64,000 nt of DNA from Ectocarpus siliculosus (Eukaryota > Sar > Phaeophyceae > Ectocarpales > Ectocarpaceae). The notes beneath the pieces are model-generated. The model was not told where the DNA came from. It did not search any database and saw only the letters and a list, made by a program, of their open reading frames with translations. The stretch lies in contig FN649728.1 in the NCBI GenBank assembly GCA_000310025.1, positions 3,145,130 to 3,209,129 of the forward strand, in the 5' to 3' direction. Of this stretch, positions 12,360 through 22,382 are shown one piece after another; position 1 is the first letter of the stretch, and every line of letters begins with the position of its first letter. The translations under genes were made by a program, and so were the position numbers.

Positions 12360-15300
12360 TTGTTGTTGTTGTTGTTGTTTGTTGTTGACCATTTGGGCAA
12401 CACATCGCTTCTCTTTCTATTGTATGCTGATTTGCTCAGAAGATTGCGTCGCAGTAGAAGTGGAGGGCAGGGCGTGTTTAACTGTGTTTTTTCACACAGG
12501 ATGTACTGCACAGAAACTGCTGCAAGGTTGTAGCGGCTTCACTTGTGGTACACAACGCATCCGCCTCGTCGCATGCACTACTGTACTGTTCTTGCAGCCG
12601 CCCTGGTGTTTCAATTGGCTTAACTACCCTCGCAACCTTGTATTGTGACTCACATTGGCACGCGAGTTCGAATCCTCACCGTAGTCACACCATCTTGATT
12701 TTCATGGGGAATCGTGTTCTCGCACGTGCTACATGTGGGCCCGCTGACGACTACAGTACTCCAAAAACGTGACTTGCACGGACAGTCGACCGGGCACAAG
12801 CGGGCGGCTGAATCCGTCTCGCGACAAAAAATTACGGCATGGAACACACGACGAAGTCGGAGAAAGAAGGAGACAAACGAGTTCCCTGTGCGCGGTTCGT
12901 CCCCGGTGTTGTAGGACTGCAAGGCGCTACGAGCTAGAGGCCACCGCCACCAGTGACCCCCCCCCCCTCCCCCTTGTGGTTTGCCACAGCAAACGCTAGG
13001 AATATGACCAGCTTCTGGTTCATCCTTGTTAGAGATAGATAGCCTGGGCCACCGAAAACCAGGCATATATCGCCGCTCCGTCCGGCGTTGTAGGGGTGAG
13101 AGGTTAATGGCCCAACAACTAAGGCATGAAAAACGCGAGTACGCCCCCCCCCCCCCCCCCNNNNNNNNNNNNNNNNNNNNNNNNNNNNNNNNNNNNNNNN
13201 NNNNNNNNNNNNNNNNNNNNNNNNNNNNNNNNNNNNNNNNNNNNNNNNNNNNNNNNNNNNGGCAAAAAAAAGGGGGTTAGGCCCCCCCCCCCCCCCCGCC
13301 TCCCCCCCCCCGCCTGTTCCCCGATGGTCAACGCGAAACAACAGAGAGGCTCTCTATCGGTACTGTGGCGAGAGAGGGTTGCCTCACCGGCATTGCGGGA
13401 AGCTCGTCGTCGCCTCGTCCGAGTCGCAGCTTCCGGCCCTGAGGGAGTTGCATGAGAGGGCCAAGGCGTGCGGCGTCGGGGATGTTCGGCTGCTAGGGGC
13501 GGAGGAGGCCGGGGAGATGGAGCCGCACGTGCTCTGCGCTGAGGTGAGCTTTGCTCCCCTTCGCCAGGCAAACGTGTGGCACATGATCAAATGACTATAT
13601 TGTAGAACAAAGCCGCGAATGAATACACCGCCCCAGCTGCCGCTTGCTGCTCAAGTCTACTGACTTGACCCCCCTTGCGCTGGCTGGCCCTTGCGCCTGA
13701 TAGAGCCCCTCTGGTGCTGTTCAAGTCGGTGTTCTGTCACGGTGTTATCCACCTGCGGGCGAGAGTGGCGGTGGACATCGCCATTCAACGAGCAAGAAAG
13801 AGTTTTTTTGCGAGACCTGTCCCGCTTCTGCCTTGTGATGATGATTCAAGCGTTGGTCCTCTCTGCCCCCACGTTTTTGTCTCATATGTCCACGTGAAAC
13901 ATTTCTCATTTTGAGTTCAAATGCGATTGCGGCTTCGAATGCGAAGACAGTGTTCATGTAGTCGCGGAATGTCCGTGGTACGAAAAGGAGAGGGAAGTGT
14001 ACATGACTGAGCTGGGAAGAATACAAGGGACGTACAGGGAGATGTTTGAGGCATGGAATAGAGAGGAGAGGACGGTAGCGGTACTGGGGAGTAGAAAGTG
14101 GTTTGAAAAGGCGGGAAGTGACATCGGTAGGATAGACAGACTAGGGAAGACATTTTTGAGCCACCTTTGGCAAAGTAGGAAGGAACGATTGGCCATCGGT
14201 GATCGGTCCTGTGGGAACAATGCTCCGTCCTCTCGAGGACGCGTGGTCAATGGTCTAACCGCTAAGGCATGCAAAGCATAAGAGTACGCCCCCCCCTGTC
14301 TTCCTCTGCTCTGATTCCATTCTTCGTTTTGTCTTGTTTTCGCCGACGTTTCGCGTTGCGGGACGATTATCACATCACGATGTCACGACCAGGCCTTGTT
14401 CTCCCCCAGCACGGGTATCGTGGACAGCCACGCCCTGACCCTCTCGCTGCAGGGAGACGCGGAAGCTGCCGGCGCGGTTGTGTCTCTTCGCACACCTGTT
14501 CACGGGGCCGAGGTGCCACGGGTTGCCGTTGTTGTTGTTGTTGTCGTCGTCGGTGTTGTCGAAGCTGGTGCTGCTGCTGGTGCTGCTGCTGTTGCGGCTG
14601 CGGCTGTTATTGAATTCTTGTTACCGTCGGTTCGGGCCTGCTTGTTGTCAACAAGACAACCAACACGTTATTGCTGCTGTGTCTTCAAGCAAGGACCGGA
14701 AAAGCTTGTTGGTTGGGCGTAGAAGTGCTGTACACGCAACGGGACACGTCGAGATATGTTACCCAGACACTATTTAGTTCACACGCGTTTGCCTAGGCAG
14801 GGTCGGCTATGAAGAAGAGCTGAAACGCGTAACGCGGCAGTTCCTCGCATTCGTGTGGAATCAGCAACCTCGTCTGGAACTACTGCTACTGTCGCAGCTC
14901 CAAGGACAAACGGACGACCTCCTTTCGTAACTTTACGCGATGCCCTCCATCGTTGCAACCCCTAGGCACTACCGGAGGGGGGCATCTTGGTGGCAGCCGA
15001 GGGCGTGGATCTCCGATGCCGAACGGTGGTCAACTGCGCCGGGTTGAGCGCGGTCGGTCTGGCGCGGAGGGTGTCGGGCTCCATCCCCGATTCCTTCCCG
15101 GAGGCGTTTTTCGCCAAGGGCAACTACTTCCGATATGCTGGTGGGTATCTAAAATGCACCGTTCCTGGTCGTTGTTGGGATAATGGTTGCGATGTTCATT
15201 CTGGCCCCGGGAAAATGGTTGCCAAAGCTCTTTCGGGTTGTTTCCTATCCTGCGGGAAGCGGCGGTGGTGGCGAGGGTTTTCCCCGGCAAAGTCAGCCAC

Positions 15301-15890
15301 CACTACGAGGCCGACGCATATGTTTGTAGAATAACGTCACAACCCGAGGTAGTTCCTTCGTCCCCCGTTTTTTGTTTTTTCGGAATACAGCAAGAGCCGT
15401 AAGAGAGTTTTCAGCGCTTCTATTCCGATGTAACTGCTACCGCATTTGTCTGGGGGGGGTGTACTCATAGTCGTGCATGCCGTAGTCGTTTGACCATTGA
15501 CCTCCCATCCCTACAAAGCCGGGACGGAGCACGCCGGGTTCTCACCGGACCAGGCTCTCACATCACCAAAAGCGCGAAGCGCCGTGAGGTATTCGGCGAG
15601 TCGCATGAAGGGTGCGTTGCATCCTGCCAAGGGTGTTCGGCAGATCTTGTGCATACTTCCTTGCGGACGGGTGACAGCTGCGTATGACTACGTTTGTCTG
15701 GGGGGGCAACAATGGCCGAACGGACGCGGTACCCTCCCCTGATTTGTCACAAGACGCATCGAGACGAGAGCATGATTGTGGCGGTGCACTACGACGCCAG
15801 GAAGACGGGAACAAGCACCCGGGGCGCATTTTCAGTACGTGGTGGTGTCAATTTTGGGGTGGCTCCTGATGGTGCTGCTGCTGCTACTGG

Positions 15891-15926
<36 letters not shown>

Positions 15927-18209
15927 TACCTTTTCTCTGTATTCCTGAATGTGTTGCCCCGTAAATCAAGCTTCAAACACCACTTTTTTCAGCCCATTGT
16001 TTTTTTGCGTCTTCAACCTGTCGCTGCCTCCCACACATGGTCGCTGTCCAACTTGATCGAGCTGTTGCGCGCCTGGCTGACATGCTTTATGTTCGTACGG
16101 CGACATGTTCCTGCTGCCGCGTACCATCAAGCGTCTTGCTTTCGTACACACACGTGTCTGTCTCTCTAGTTTATCTGGGTGTCTGTCTTTGTTGTCTGTC
16201 TGCCTTATCCGTATGTCTGTTCTGTCTGTCTGTTCTGTCTGGCTGTTCTGTCTGTCTGTTCTGTCTGGCTGTTTGTCTGTCGGCCCGCCCAGGCCGTCCC
16301 CCTTTCCGCCACCTGGTGTACCCGTTGCCTGAACCGAACCAGGCAGGGCTAGGTGTGCATGCCACCTTGGACCTCGCGGGACAGGTGGAGAAAGCGCCCT
16401 GTTGTTGTTGTTGTTGTTGTTGCTGCTGCTGCTGCTGCTGCTAACGTGCATTTGGTTCCCTAACTCACGAATCTCACGAATCTACTCCGGCCCGAAGACG
16501 CCCCACGCCATTTCTTTGTGCTGCCTTGGAGCATGTGAAGGTGTGCGCGGTCCAACTGCGCCTCGATGCTGACGGCCTACGAACAGGACCCATTCGTTTC
16601 ATATGCTGCAATACGTCGAAGCAGTTGGGTAGCGGGTGCTTAGCGTCAGAGGCTGTGGAGAAAAGGTTGACTCAAGACCTTTGATTATTTCCGAGTTGAA
16701 CAGGGCAAGCCTGCCCTGGCGTACTTGAAGGGGCTCCGCCCTTCCAAGTAACACATACCCACAATGTGATACACGAAGACCCCTAGATCTCCGTACATCC
16801 GTACATAGTGCTGAGTACACCCAACAATGCATCCCAATCCCGCGGCGTCTCTATTCCGTATCCACCGGCACAGGTGCGGTTCGGCCCTGACGTTGAATGG
16901 CTGCCGAAGCCGACGACCCAGCCACACCAGCACCGGCGGCACCTTGGGGTTTCCAGGGAGGCTTTCGAAGAGGACGGATTCGACTACGGGGTGGACCCAA
17001 GCCGCTCGGTGGATTTCTGCAACGCCATCCGCAGGTAACAAGGGTCGTGCTTTCAAAGCTACTACTGTACCTTGAACATAACATATGGCTGTTGAAATGG
17101 ATATGTACGTAGCACAAGGTAGATGAATCAATCCTCCGGTAGAGATAGATGCAAAATAGAGACGAAGAAGTTTGAACAGGCTCGGACCCTCATCTTGCTC
17201 TGTGTCTGTATTTTAGTTAGCATCGGCCTCGCAAACCTGACTGACTAAGGAAAATGCGTTAGTCTATTCGGGTGTGCTTGTCTTGCAACGAACGCACTAC
17301 TGTACTGTATCTGTATGACCAACGAGTTTTGTTGTTGTCGTTGCTTGTTTCAATTGGTTGTTGACCGCGCAGCAGGCTTACTGGCCAAAGAAAGCAGTCA
17401 CTCGAAAAATATCCGATCTGTGTCAACAAACAACACCTCTTCCTTGTACCGTCCCCATGCAGGTGGTGTGTGTCGCGTTTCTCATTCCGGACGTTTCACC
17501 CGCATGGTGCACCCCTTCATTTCTACCCTCTCCCCCATCTCCTATTATCATTCTGCCCTCCCTGAAGATGGTCTGTGTCATGCGTTGCTCATGGTGTATA
17601 TATGCAACACACCACCAAACACCGCTTCAGCTGTCTCTTCAATCGTGTGTGGAGTGCTTGCACGTATATGCTCCACTTTGTAATTGTTGATTTTGATGTG
17701 TCTGCTGCTGTTGCACTTGTCATGTGGTATGTTTACACTTTGCAGTATTGAGGTCTAACAACGGCAGCAAGTACTATTTTTCGACGAGGATGCTAAATAG
17801 TCGTGTGGGTGTTGCCTCTTTGCCCAGGTACTGGCCCGGGGTCGAGGAGAGCAAGCTCGTGCCGGACTACAGCGGGATACGGCCGAAGCTTGTCGGGCCC
17901 GATGGTCCCTCGGTTGTCGCCCACCACGACAACGACAACGACGACGACGACGCCGGTCATCACCGAGCTCTCGGAGAAGAAGAACCGGATGAAGAACATC
18001 GCCAGTATCCTCCTGTTCCCCGGCCCGGGGCCAGCCACTTCAGAGGGGCGGCGGACTTCGTGATTCAGGGCAGGGACGAGCACGGGGTGGACGGCCTGGT
18101 GAACCTGATGGGGATAGAGTCTCCCGGGCTGACGGCCTCCCTCGCGATAGCGGACCATGTCGTGGGCATGTTGGAGGGGCGGCGGCGGCGGCGGCAGCAA
18201 CAGCATTGA
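10853..18209 (+). CDS. L2HGDH: L-2-hydroxyglutarate dehydrogenase, FAD-dependent
   Basis: Exons: 10853-10951, 12145-12269, 13345-13543, 14393-14512, 14966-15140, 16293-16384, 16874-17034, 17828-18209; 1353 nt, 450 residues. It oxidises L-2-hydroxyglutarate to 2-oxoglutarate, a metabolite-repair step usually mitochondrial. Visible features: dinucleotide-binding [14 protein letters not shown] (residues 14-27), a Glu ending the second strand, [13 protein letters not shown] (49-61), [31 protein letters not shown] and C-terminal [17 protein letters not shown]. The start is the first Met after an in-frame TGA at 10775; no clear transit peptide is seen. Exon 8 has an Asp/Glu/His-rich insert (about residues 352-396) absent from relatives. 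Intron 2 fits the family gap-free only with a GC donor at 12270; a GT donor at 12279 would add codons. Family assignment is confident, based on remembered bacterial, plant and human proteins. Confidence 0.9.
12318..12382. repeat. (CTG)n(TTG)n tract in L2HGDH intron 2
   Basis: About 33 bp of CTG units followed by TTG units, some 50 bp after the intron 2 donor. Leu/Cys or Asn/Ser homopolymer frames here are artefacts. Confidence 0.95.
13060..13153 (+). repeat. Dispersed repeat family B, copy 1 (L2HGDH intron 2)
   Basis: It shares the order GTTGTAGGGGTGAGAGGT, AATGGCC, ACTAAGGCATG, GAGTACGCCCCCC with copies at 14215-14297 (same orientation) and 15440-15553 (inverted). It ends in a C run that abuts the assembly gap. 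Confidence 0.65.
13161..13260. other. Assembly gap of 100 N
   Basis: Exactly 100 unknown bases between a C run and GGCAAAAAAAAGGGGG, inside L2HGDH intron 2. The round number suggests a placeholder, so the real intron length is unknown. Confidence 0.98.
14215..14297 (+). repeat. Dispersed repeat family B, copy 2 (L2HGDH intron 3)
   Basis: Contains TGGTCTAACCG, a perfect match to the RNA polymerase III A-box pattern TRGYNNANNNG, followed by CTAAGGCATG and GAGTACGCCCCCC. This resembles the 5' half of a tRNA and suggests a tRNA-derived SINE. No B-box was found. Confidence 0.6.
15440..15553 (-). repeat. Dispersed repeat family B, copy 3, inverted (L2HGDH intron 5)
   Basis: The reverse complement reads through the same ordered blocks as copies 1 and 2 (CTCCGTCC, TTGTAGGGATGGGAGG, TCAATGGTC, CGGCATGC, GAGTACACCCCCCC). 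Confidence 0.6.
15871..15930. repeat. (CTG)/(CCG)n tract in L2HGDH intron 5
   Basis: CTG-rich sequence passes into about 30 bp of pure CCG units, well inside the intron between the exon ending at 15140 and the exon starting at 16293. Confidence 0.9.
16400..16443. repeat. (TTG)n(CTG)n tract in L2HGDH intron 6
   Basis: Runs of TTG then CTG begin 16 bp after the intron 6 donor at 16385. A CTGT-rich minisatellite (about 16170-16285) lies just upstream of exon 6, near the intron 5 acceptor. Confidence 0.92.
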
Positions 18210-18482
18210 GCGCCGTTGTCATAAACGAAAAAAGGCGCTTCGTTTTGCGTCGAGGCTGTCGATAGGACGGCAAGGTTGTGCGCATGCAGACTAGTAGTAG
18301 GCGTATACGTGCGCGGGGAGAGGCGGCCATCCGATACTCACCGCCCTGTTCTTTCCGTGGGATGAAGCGGAGGCGACAGTATGTACGGCTGTCGTCTGCT
18401 CTTTCTGTTGAGATCTTTGTACGTGTAGAGTTGTTTTATTTGGTACTGCTGTGTTCTCGAGTGTAGACTATGCATTGAATAT

Positions 18483-18720
18483 TGTTGAGGCAACAGCACT
18501 GTCACTGCAGTTGCTGTACAGCTATTCCTTCAGCTGTGGCTACAAAGTAGCTGGCATGTGATGCGAGGTTAGGTAGGCAAACACACAGAGTGATATTATT
18601 ATCCACACAGACGCCCAAGCTGTCTTCACCTGACGGTTACAGACTTGGCAACGCCTTCACAATAACGCATAAACCCATGCAGTAGAATAGAGTCGTTCTT
18701 GTACCGCAATTACTCCAACA
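18483..18720 (-). repeat. 3' LTR of deleted copia element
   Basis: 238 bp, identical by eye to 20846-21083. The element-internal side carries a purine-rich GAGAGGACA on the minus strand directly before the LTR, a likely polypurine tract. GAGAGGACAT recurs twice more within 80 bp. Confidence 0.95.
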
Positions 18721-18998
18721 TGTCCTCTCAAGAACTACGTCATTCTAGTACCTATGCATCAGATCCAATTCTCTCTCAATGTCCTCTCGAAAACAATATC
18801 CATGTCCTCTCGAAACAATGCTATCTTAAGAACTTCTGTCTCAATATCAATTGTTTTGCCTTTCTCAGCTGCGTTGCATCAGCAGCGATTTATTTTCCTT
18901 CGACACAAATCTCCCGAATTTTCTTCTAACATATACACACACATACACCATCCAACCCTCAAGACATAAAGTCTGATTACGAAGAAGAGGGGAGGTGA

Positions 18999-19799
18999 TC
19001 AAACTCCTAACAGCATGCCACGGGCGCGGAGAAACTCCGACGGGTTTAGCCCTTTCGTAAAAATGTCCGCTTTCTGAAGCGACGTCGATATTTGCTTCAC
19101 GTCTACGACTCCATCAGCTACCAGCGACCTTACGTGGTGAAACTTTACGTCAATGTGCTTCGTCCTTGGGGTGATACGGAAGCTACGAGTTAATTTTAGA
19201 GCTCCCGAGTTGTCCTCCCACACCACGGTTGCTTCTTCCTGAGTCTGATTTATGGTGTCCAGCAGGTGGCGGAAGTACTTGATGATGTTGCACCCCTTCG
19301 ACAAAGCCACGAACTCTGCTTCAACGGAAGAGGTCGCCACCACCGTCTGCTTGGATGATGTCCATTCCACCGGTCCACCAGCGAAGTACAACACGACTCC
19401 CGTGGTGGAGTAGCCCTTGTCTAGGTCGCCTGCAAAATCTGAGTCGACAAACGCCGTAATGACGTTTCCATCTCCGGCGTCCTCGCCGTAGCGTACACCG
19501 ATTGATATCGTACCTTTCAGGTACCTGAGTACGCGTTTGAGTTTCTGCATCGCCCTCGGACCTGGTTTCGCCATACTCCGCGTCAGAACCATTACGGAGT
19601 GAGTAATGTCGGGCCTTGTGCACCTGCTGAGATATAGAAGCGAGCCTGTGGCGGAGCGGAAATATGTGGTATCCTCCGCTGACAGCACCTCGTCCTCCAA
19701 GACGGACACCGGTCCAGCCTCAGACGGAGATGTCGTCGGACGCGCGTCGGCCATGCCGAACTTGTCCAACACTGCGTTGGTATACGCTTCCTGTTCCAA
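18999..19799 (-). pseudogene. Copia reverse transcriptase C-end plus RNase H remnant
   Basis: The frame encodes the RT connection region (SLLYLSRCTRPDI) and RNase H with AFVDSDFAGD, SSVEAEFVAL and WEDNSGALKL, ending in KHIDVKFHHVR and ADIFTKGL, all standard Ty1/copia signatures. It lacks the YVDD catalytic core and so is incomplete. It overlaps the Gag frame by about 200 bp in a different frame at the deletion junction. Confidence 0.9.
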
Positions 19800-20788
19800 A
19801 AGAATCCGCGTCTTTGCTGTGAGTGGTTTGGCCGTCCAGAGGGCCGGTTGTCGGAAGACGCACCACCAGCTCCGTTGCCAGAAGTTGCGCCGCCATGGTT
19901 CTGGTCGTTGCTGTTGTTCCCCCTCGACGACCCGTTGTTACGGTTCGACGAGTTGTTCCAGCTGCCACGTCCGCGTCCACTGCGCTGCGCGCGTCCACGA
20001 CCATGATGACCGCCGCCCTTACGGGAAGAACGCGCTCCACCGTGTGTGACGGTATTCAGCGCACGGCTGCTGCTTCCGGACGCGTTCTTCGAGGCAACTT
20101 TACCACGAATGTGCATCGCGTGGAACGAAGTGGCTCGGTCGGCGACCTCCTCGAAGGACAAGACGCTCCCAGCAGCCTGGCCGCACAGCAGCCCTGTCTT
20201 GAACTCTTTGTAGTGGTCGTCCGGCAGTGCTTTCAGGAAAGCGAACGTCTTTCGGTGGTCAGCCACCGTGTCGTTATACACGGCTAGCTCCGTGCAGATC
20301 CGGCGCATGTCTTGAATAACATTGGCCGGATCAAAGTCGTGGTCCGCAGTAACTGCCAAAGATATGAACTTCTCGTGCAGCTCCTGCGTACGGTATACCC
20401 CAGCGGCCTGGTACTTTCGTTCCAGGGCGAGGAATGCTCCACGACCGTCTCCGTTGTAGGAAGACCCGATAGGCGCGTATGCCTGCACAGTCTGTGAGGC
20501 CGCGCTCTGGTAGCCCCCGGTTTCAGATGTAGCGAGCATCAGCCGGGTAAAGATCTGTCCGTTCTTGTCCTGGTATCCTTCCAGGGCAGTTTGGTATGCC
20601 AAAGTCAGGTTTGGCGTAGCGCTTGGTCCAGGATCCGTAGGGGCTTTCTCCACTCCCAACAGAACCTTGTGCAGCTTGTCCTCCATAAATAAGGAGGTCT
20701 GCAGAGTTCGCCAGCCGACGTAGTCGCCTGGGTCACCACTGAACTTGGCGAATCCTCTTCGGATCTCGCCTGACGAGCCGGTAGCCAT
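19592..20788 (-). CDS. Copia Gag (fused tail out of frame)
   Basis: The open frame encodes a Gag-type protein beginning MATGSSGEIRRGFAKFSGD, with a helical capsid-like body and a Gly/Arg/Asn-rich nucleic-acid-binding tail (about 19830-20060). No zinc knuckle is visible. The last 70 codons after about 19800 are RT-region DNA read in a wrong frame because of the internal deletion. Confidence 0.85.
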   Translation of the reverse strand: MATGSSGEIRRGFAKFSGDPGDYVGWRTLQTSLFMEDKLHKVLLGVEKAPTDPGPSATPNLTLAYQTALEGYQDKNGQIFTRLMLATSETGGYQSAASQTVQAYAPIGSSYNGDGRGAFLALERKYQAAGVYRTQELHEKFISLAVTADHDFDPANVIQDMRRICTELAVYNDTVADHRKTFAFLKALPDDHYKEFKTGLLCGQAAGSVLSFEEVADRATSFHAMHIRGKVASKNASGSSSRALNTVTHGGARSSRKGGGHHGRGRAQRSGRGRGSWNNSSNRNNGSSRGNNSNDQNHGGATSGNGAGGASSDNRPSGRPNHSQQRRGFFWNRKRIPTQCWTSSAWPTRVRRHLRLRLDRCPSWRTRCCQRRIPHISAPPQARFYISAGAQGPTLLTP

Positions 20789-20845
20789 GCTTACCGACGC
20801 TTGTGACTCTGGTGTACTAGCTCGAGCAACTCGAGGCTCAAAACC

Positions 20846-21083
20846 TGTTGAGGCAACAGCACTGTCACTGCAGTTGCTGTACAGCTATTCCTTCAGCTGT
20901 GGCTACAAAGTAGCTGGCATGTGATGCGAGGTTAGGTAGGCAAACACACAGAGTGATATTATTATCCACACAGACGCCCAAGCTGTCTTCACCTGACGGT
21001 TACAGACTTGGCAACGCCTTCACAATAACGCATAAACCCATGCAGTAGAATAGAGTCGTTCTTGTACCGCAATTACTCCAACA
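20846..21083 (-). repeat. 5' LTR of deleted copia element
   Basis: 238 bp. After it, on the minus strand, the sequence GGTTTTGAGCCTCGAG occupies the primer-binding-site position. I could not match it to a specific tRNA end. Confidence 0.95.
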
Positions 21084-21568
21084 AATATCTTGACATCTTT
21101 TGTTTTTGCCCGTTAGCGGAGTACACAGCAGTAGTTGACCCGTTTTTGGTGGGAATGAAACTTCAACAGACCGTGGATGAGGCGCTGTTTTTTTCGGTAC
21201 TTGTGGTTTTTGGAGGTAGCCAGCTGAACGTGCTGGGAGTACATGTAGTCGACTCCTTTGCAGTCTGTCTTGCTTGAAAGTGAAGATGCACCTGTCATGA
21301 CAGCAAGTGTGTAGATGCAGAAATCCTTGCGTGGCCTACATGTACAGACACATACGCGTCGCCCAGTAACATGTACAGCAGTAATACACTTCAGTTTACG
21401 TGCCAGTTAAGAGCCCTTCATTTTCCAGACAAAATATGTAATAACCATTTGTCTTTCCAGCAACCCCGCCGTGCAGCGTGCATGAATCACACGCAGGATG
21501 CCCGCACCTGTAGAGTTAATCCCAGCCCTCCTTCCACGATGCCAGCCCGAAACTCAAGTTTAAGCCTT

Positions 21569-21620
21569 TAGAAGCCGAAATCAAACCATTACTAGGCTAA
21601 TGGTTTGATTTCGGCTTCTA
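21569..21620. repeat. Perfect 23-bp inverted repeat (hairpin, 6-nt spacer)
   Basis: Arms TAGAAGCCGAAATC...CCATTA at 21569-21591 and its exact complement at 21598-21620, with spacer CTAGGC. There is no T run after the second arm and no adjoining gene, so a terminator role is unsupported. It may be a minimal fold-back element. Confidence 0.9.
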
Positions 21621-21942
21621 TAAGCCGCGTGTCGCCGGCAGACTGTGTGTGGTATATGACAATAGTGTAGCCATGCCGAGTGATCCTTTTCTACAGGTGT
21701 ACATTAGCAATCCAGATAATCACCTCATGGTCGCCATTGTTCTACATATGGTATGGCTGAAAAAAAAACAGTCCGACACGCACATACGAGAGGAAAACTT
21801 GACAAACACATGGATCATATCTCGTGACAGAATAGATGGGGCGAGCACACAGAAGACATCGACGCTGATATCCAACTCGATTTGCCTGCAGATTTGATTG
21901 TTCCAGGGTTCATATGTAAAAACAAATCAATGTTTTCCACCG

Positions 21943-22013
21943 GCATCATTGGTTCAGTGGTAGAATGCGTGATTGCCATTCACGCGACCCGTGTTCGATT
22001 CACGGATGATGCA
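21943..22013 (+). tRNA. tRNA-Gly(GCC)
   Basis: 71 nt. The acceptor stem GCATCAT/ATGATGC pairs fully with discriminator A. The D-arm GGTTCAGTGGTAGAA matches the A-box. The anticodon stem CGTGA/TCACG encloses TTGCCAT with anticodon GCC. The T-arm CCGTG TTCGATT CACGG pairs fully and matches the B-box. A TTTTT pol III terminator follows at 22016. No intron and no encoded CCA. Confidence 0.96.
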
Positions 22014-22290
22014 TAGTTTTTCTCCCTGAATTTTTGTCGTGGAAAACCCTAGTGAATGCTCGACGGTCCCTGCTCTCTTTCTTTCTTTACTCTATCTATA
22101 ACGTACAAATACGCAAATACGCTGACTCGTTGATCAAAGCGAAATAACTCTGTTCATGTTTATTGTTTCCCAGTCATCAATCAAGTAAGTGTGTTGATTC
22201 GGTTCATGTACTTTGTACGCAGGACGACGCTTCTGTACGATTGAGATCTTCCTGAAGTTCACGTGTGTGTGTGTTTGTATTATTATTAAT

Positions 22291-22382
22291 AGCATCGACC
22301 GCGTTAACCGGCTGACCAATGAAAAAACGTCAGTCTCAGTGCGGGTGAAAACACAACACACTTCTAAATGCCATTAACTGGG
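22291..22382 (-). repeat. Dispersed repeat family A copy
   Basis: Shares GCATCGACCGCG, TAACCGGCTGACCAATGA, GTCAGTCTCA, CACTTCTAAA and CCATTAACTGGGACCCCGTG with 31221-31320. Its reverse complement contains TTGGTCAGCCGGTTA, like a tRNA D-arm. Confidence 0.75.

Larger units (their letters stand above)
18483..21083 (-). mobile_element. Internally deleted Ty1/copia LTR retrotransposon
   Basis: Two 238-bp LTRs (18483-18720 and 20846-21083) that I read as identical start TGTTG and end CAACA. The 5-bp target duplication AATAT occurs at 18478-18482 and 21084-21088. On the minus strand the interior holds gag and then, after a junction near 19800, only the end of reverse transcriptase with RNase H; protease, integrase and most of RT (about 3 kb) are gone. 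Identical LTRs with a perfect duplication indicate recent insertion, so the deleted copy was probably mobilised in trans. It lies 274 bp downstream of the L2HGDH stop. Confidence 0.95.

Noticed and set aside
19606-20287. Plus-strand frames across the deleted copia element
   Set aside because: Antisense shadows of gag.
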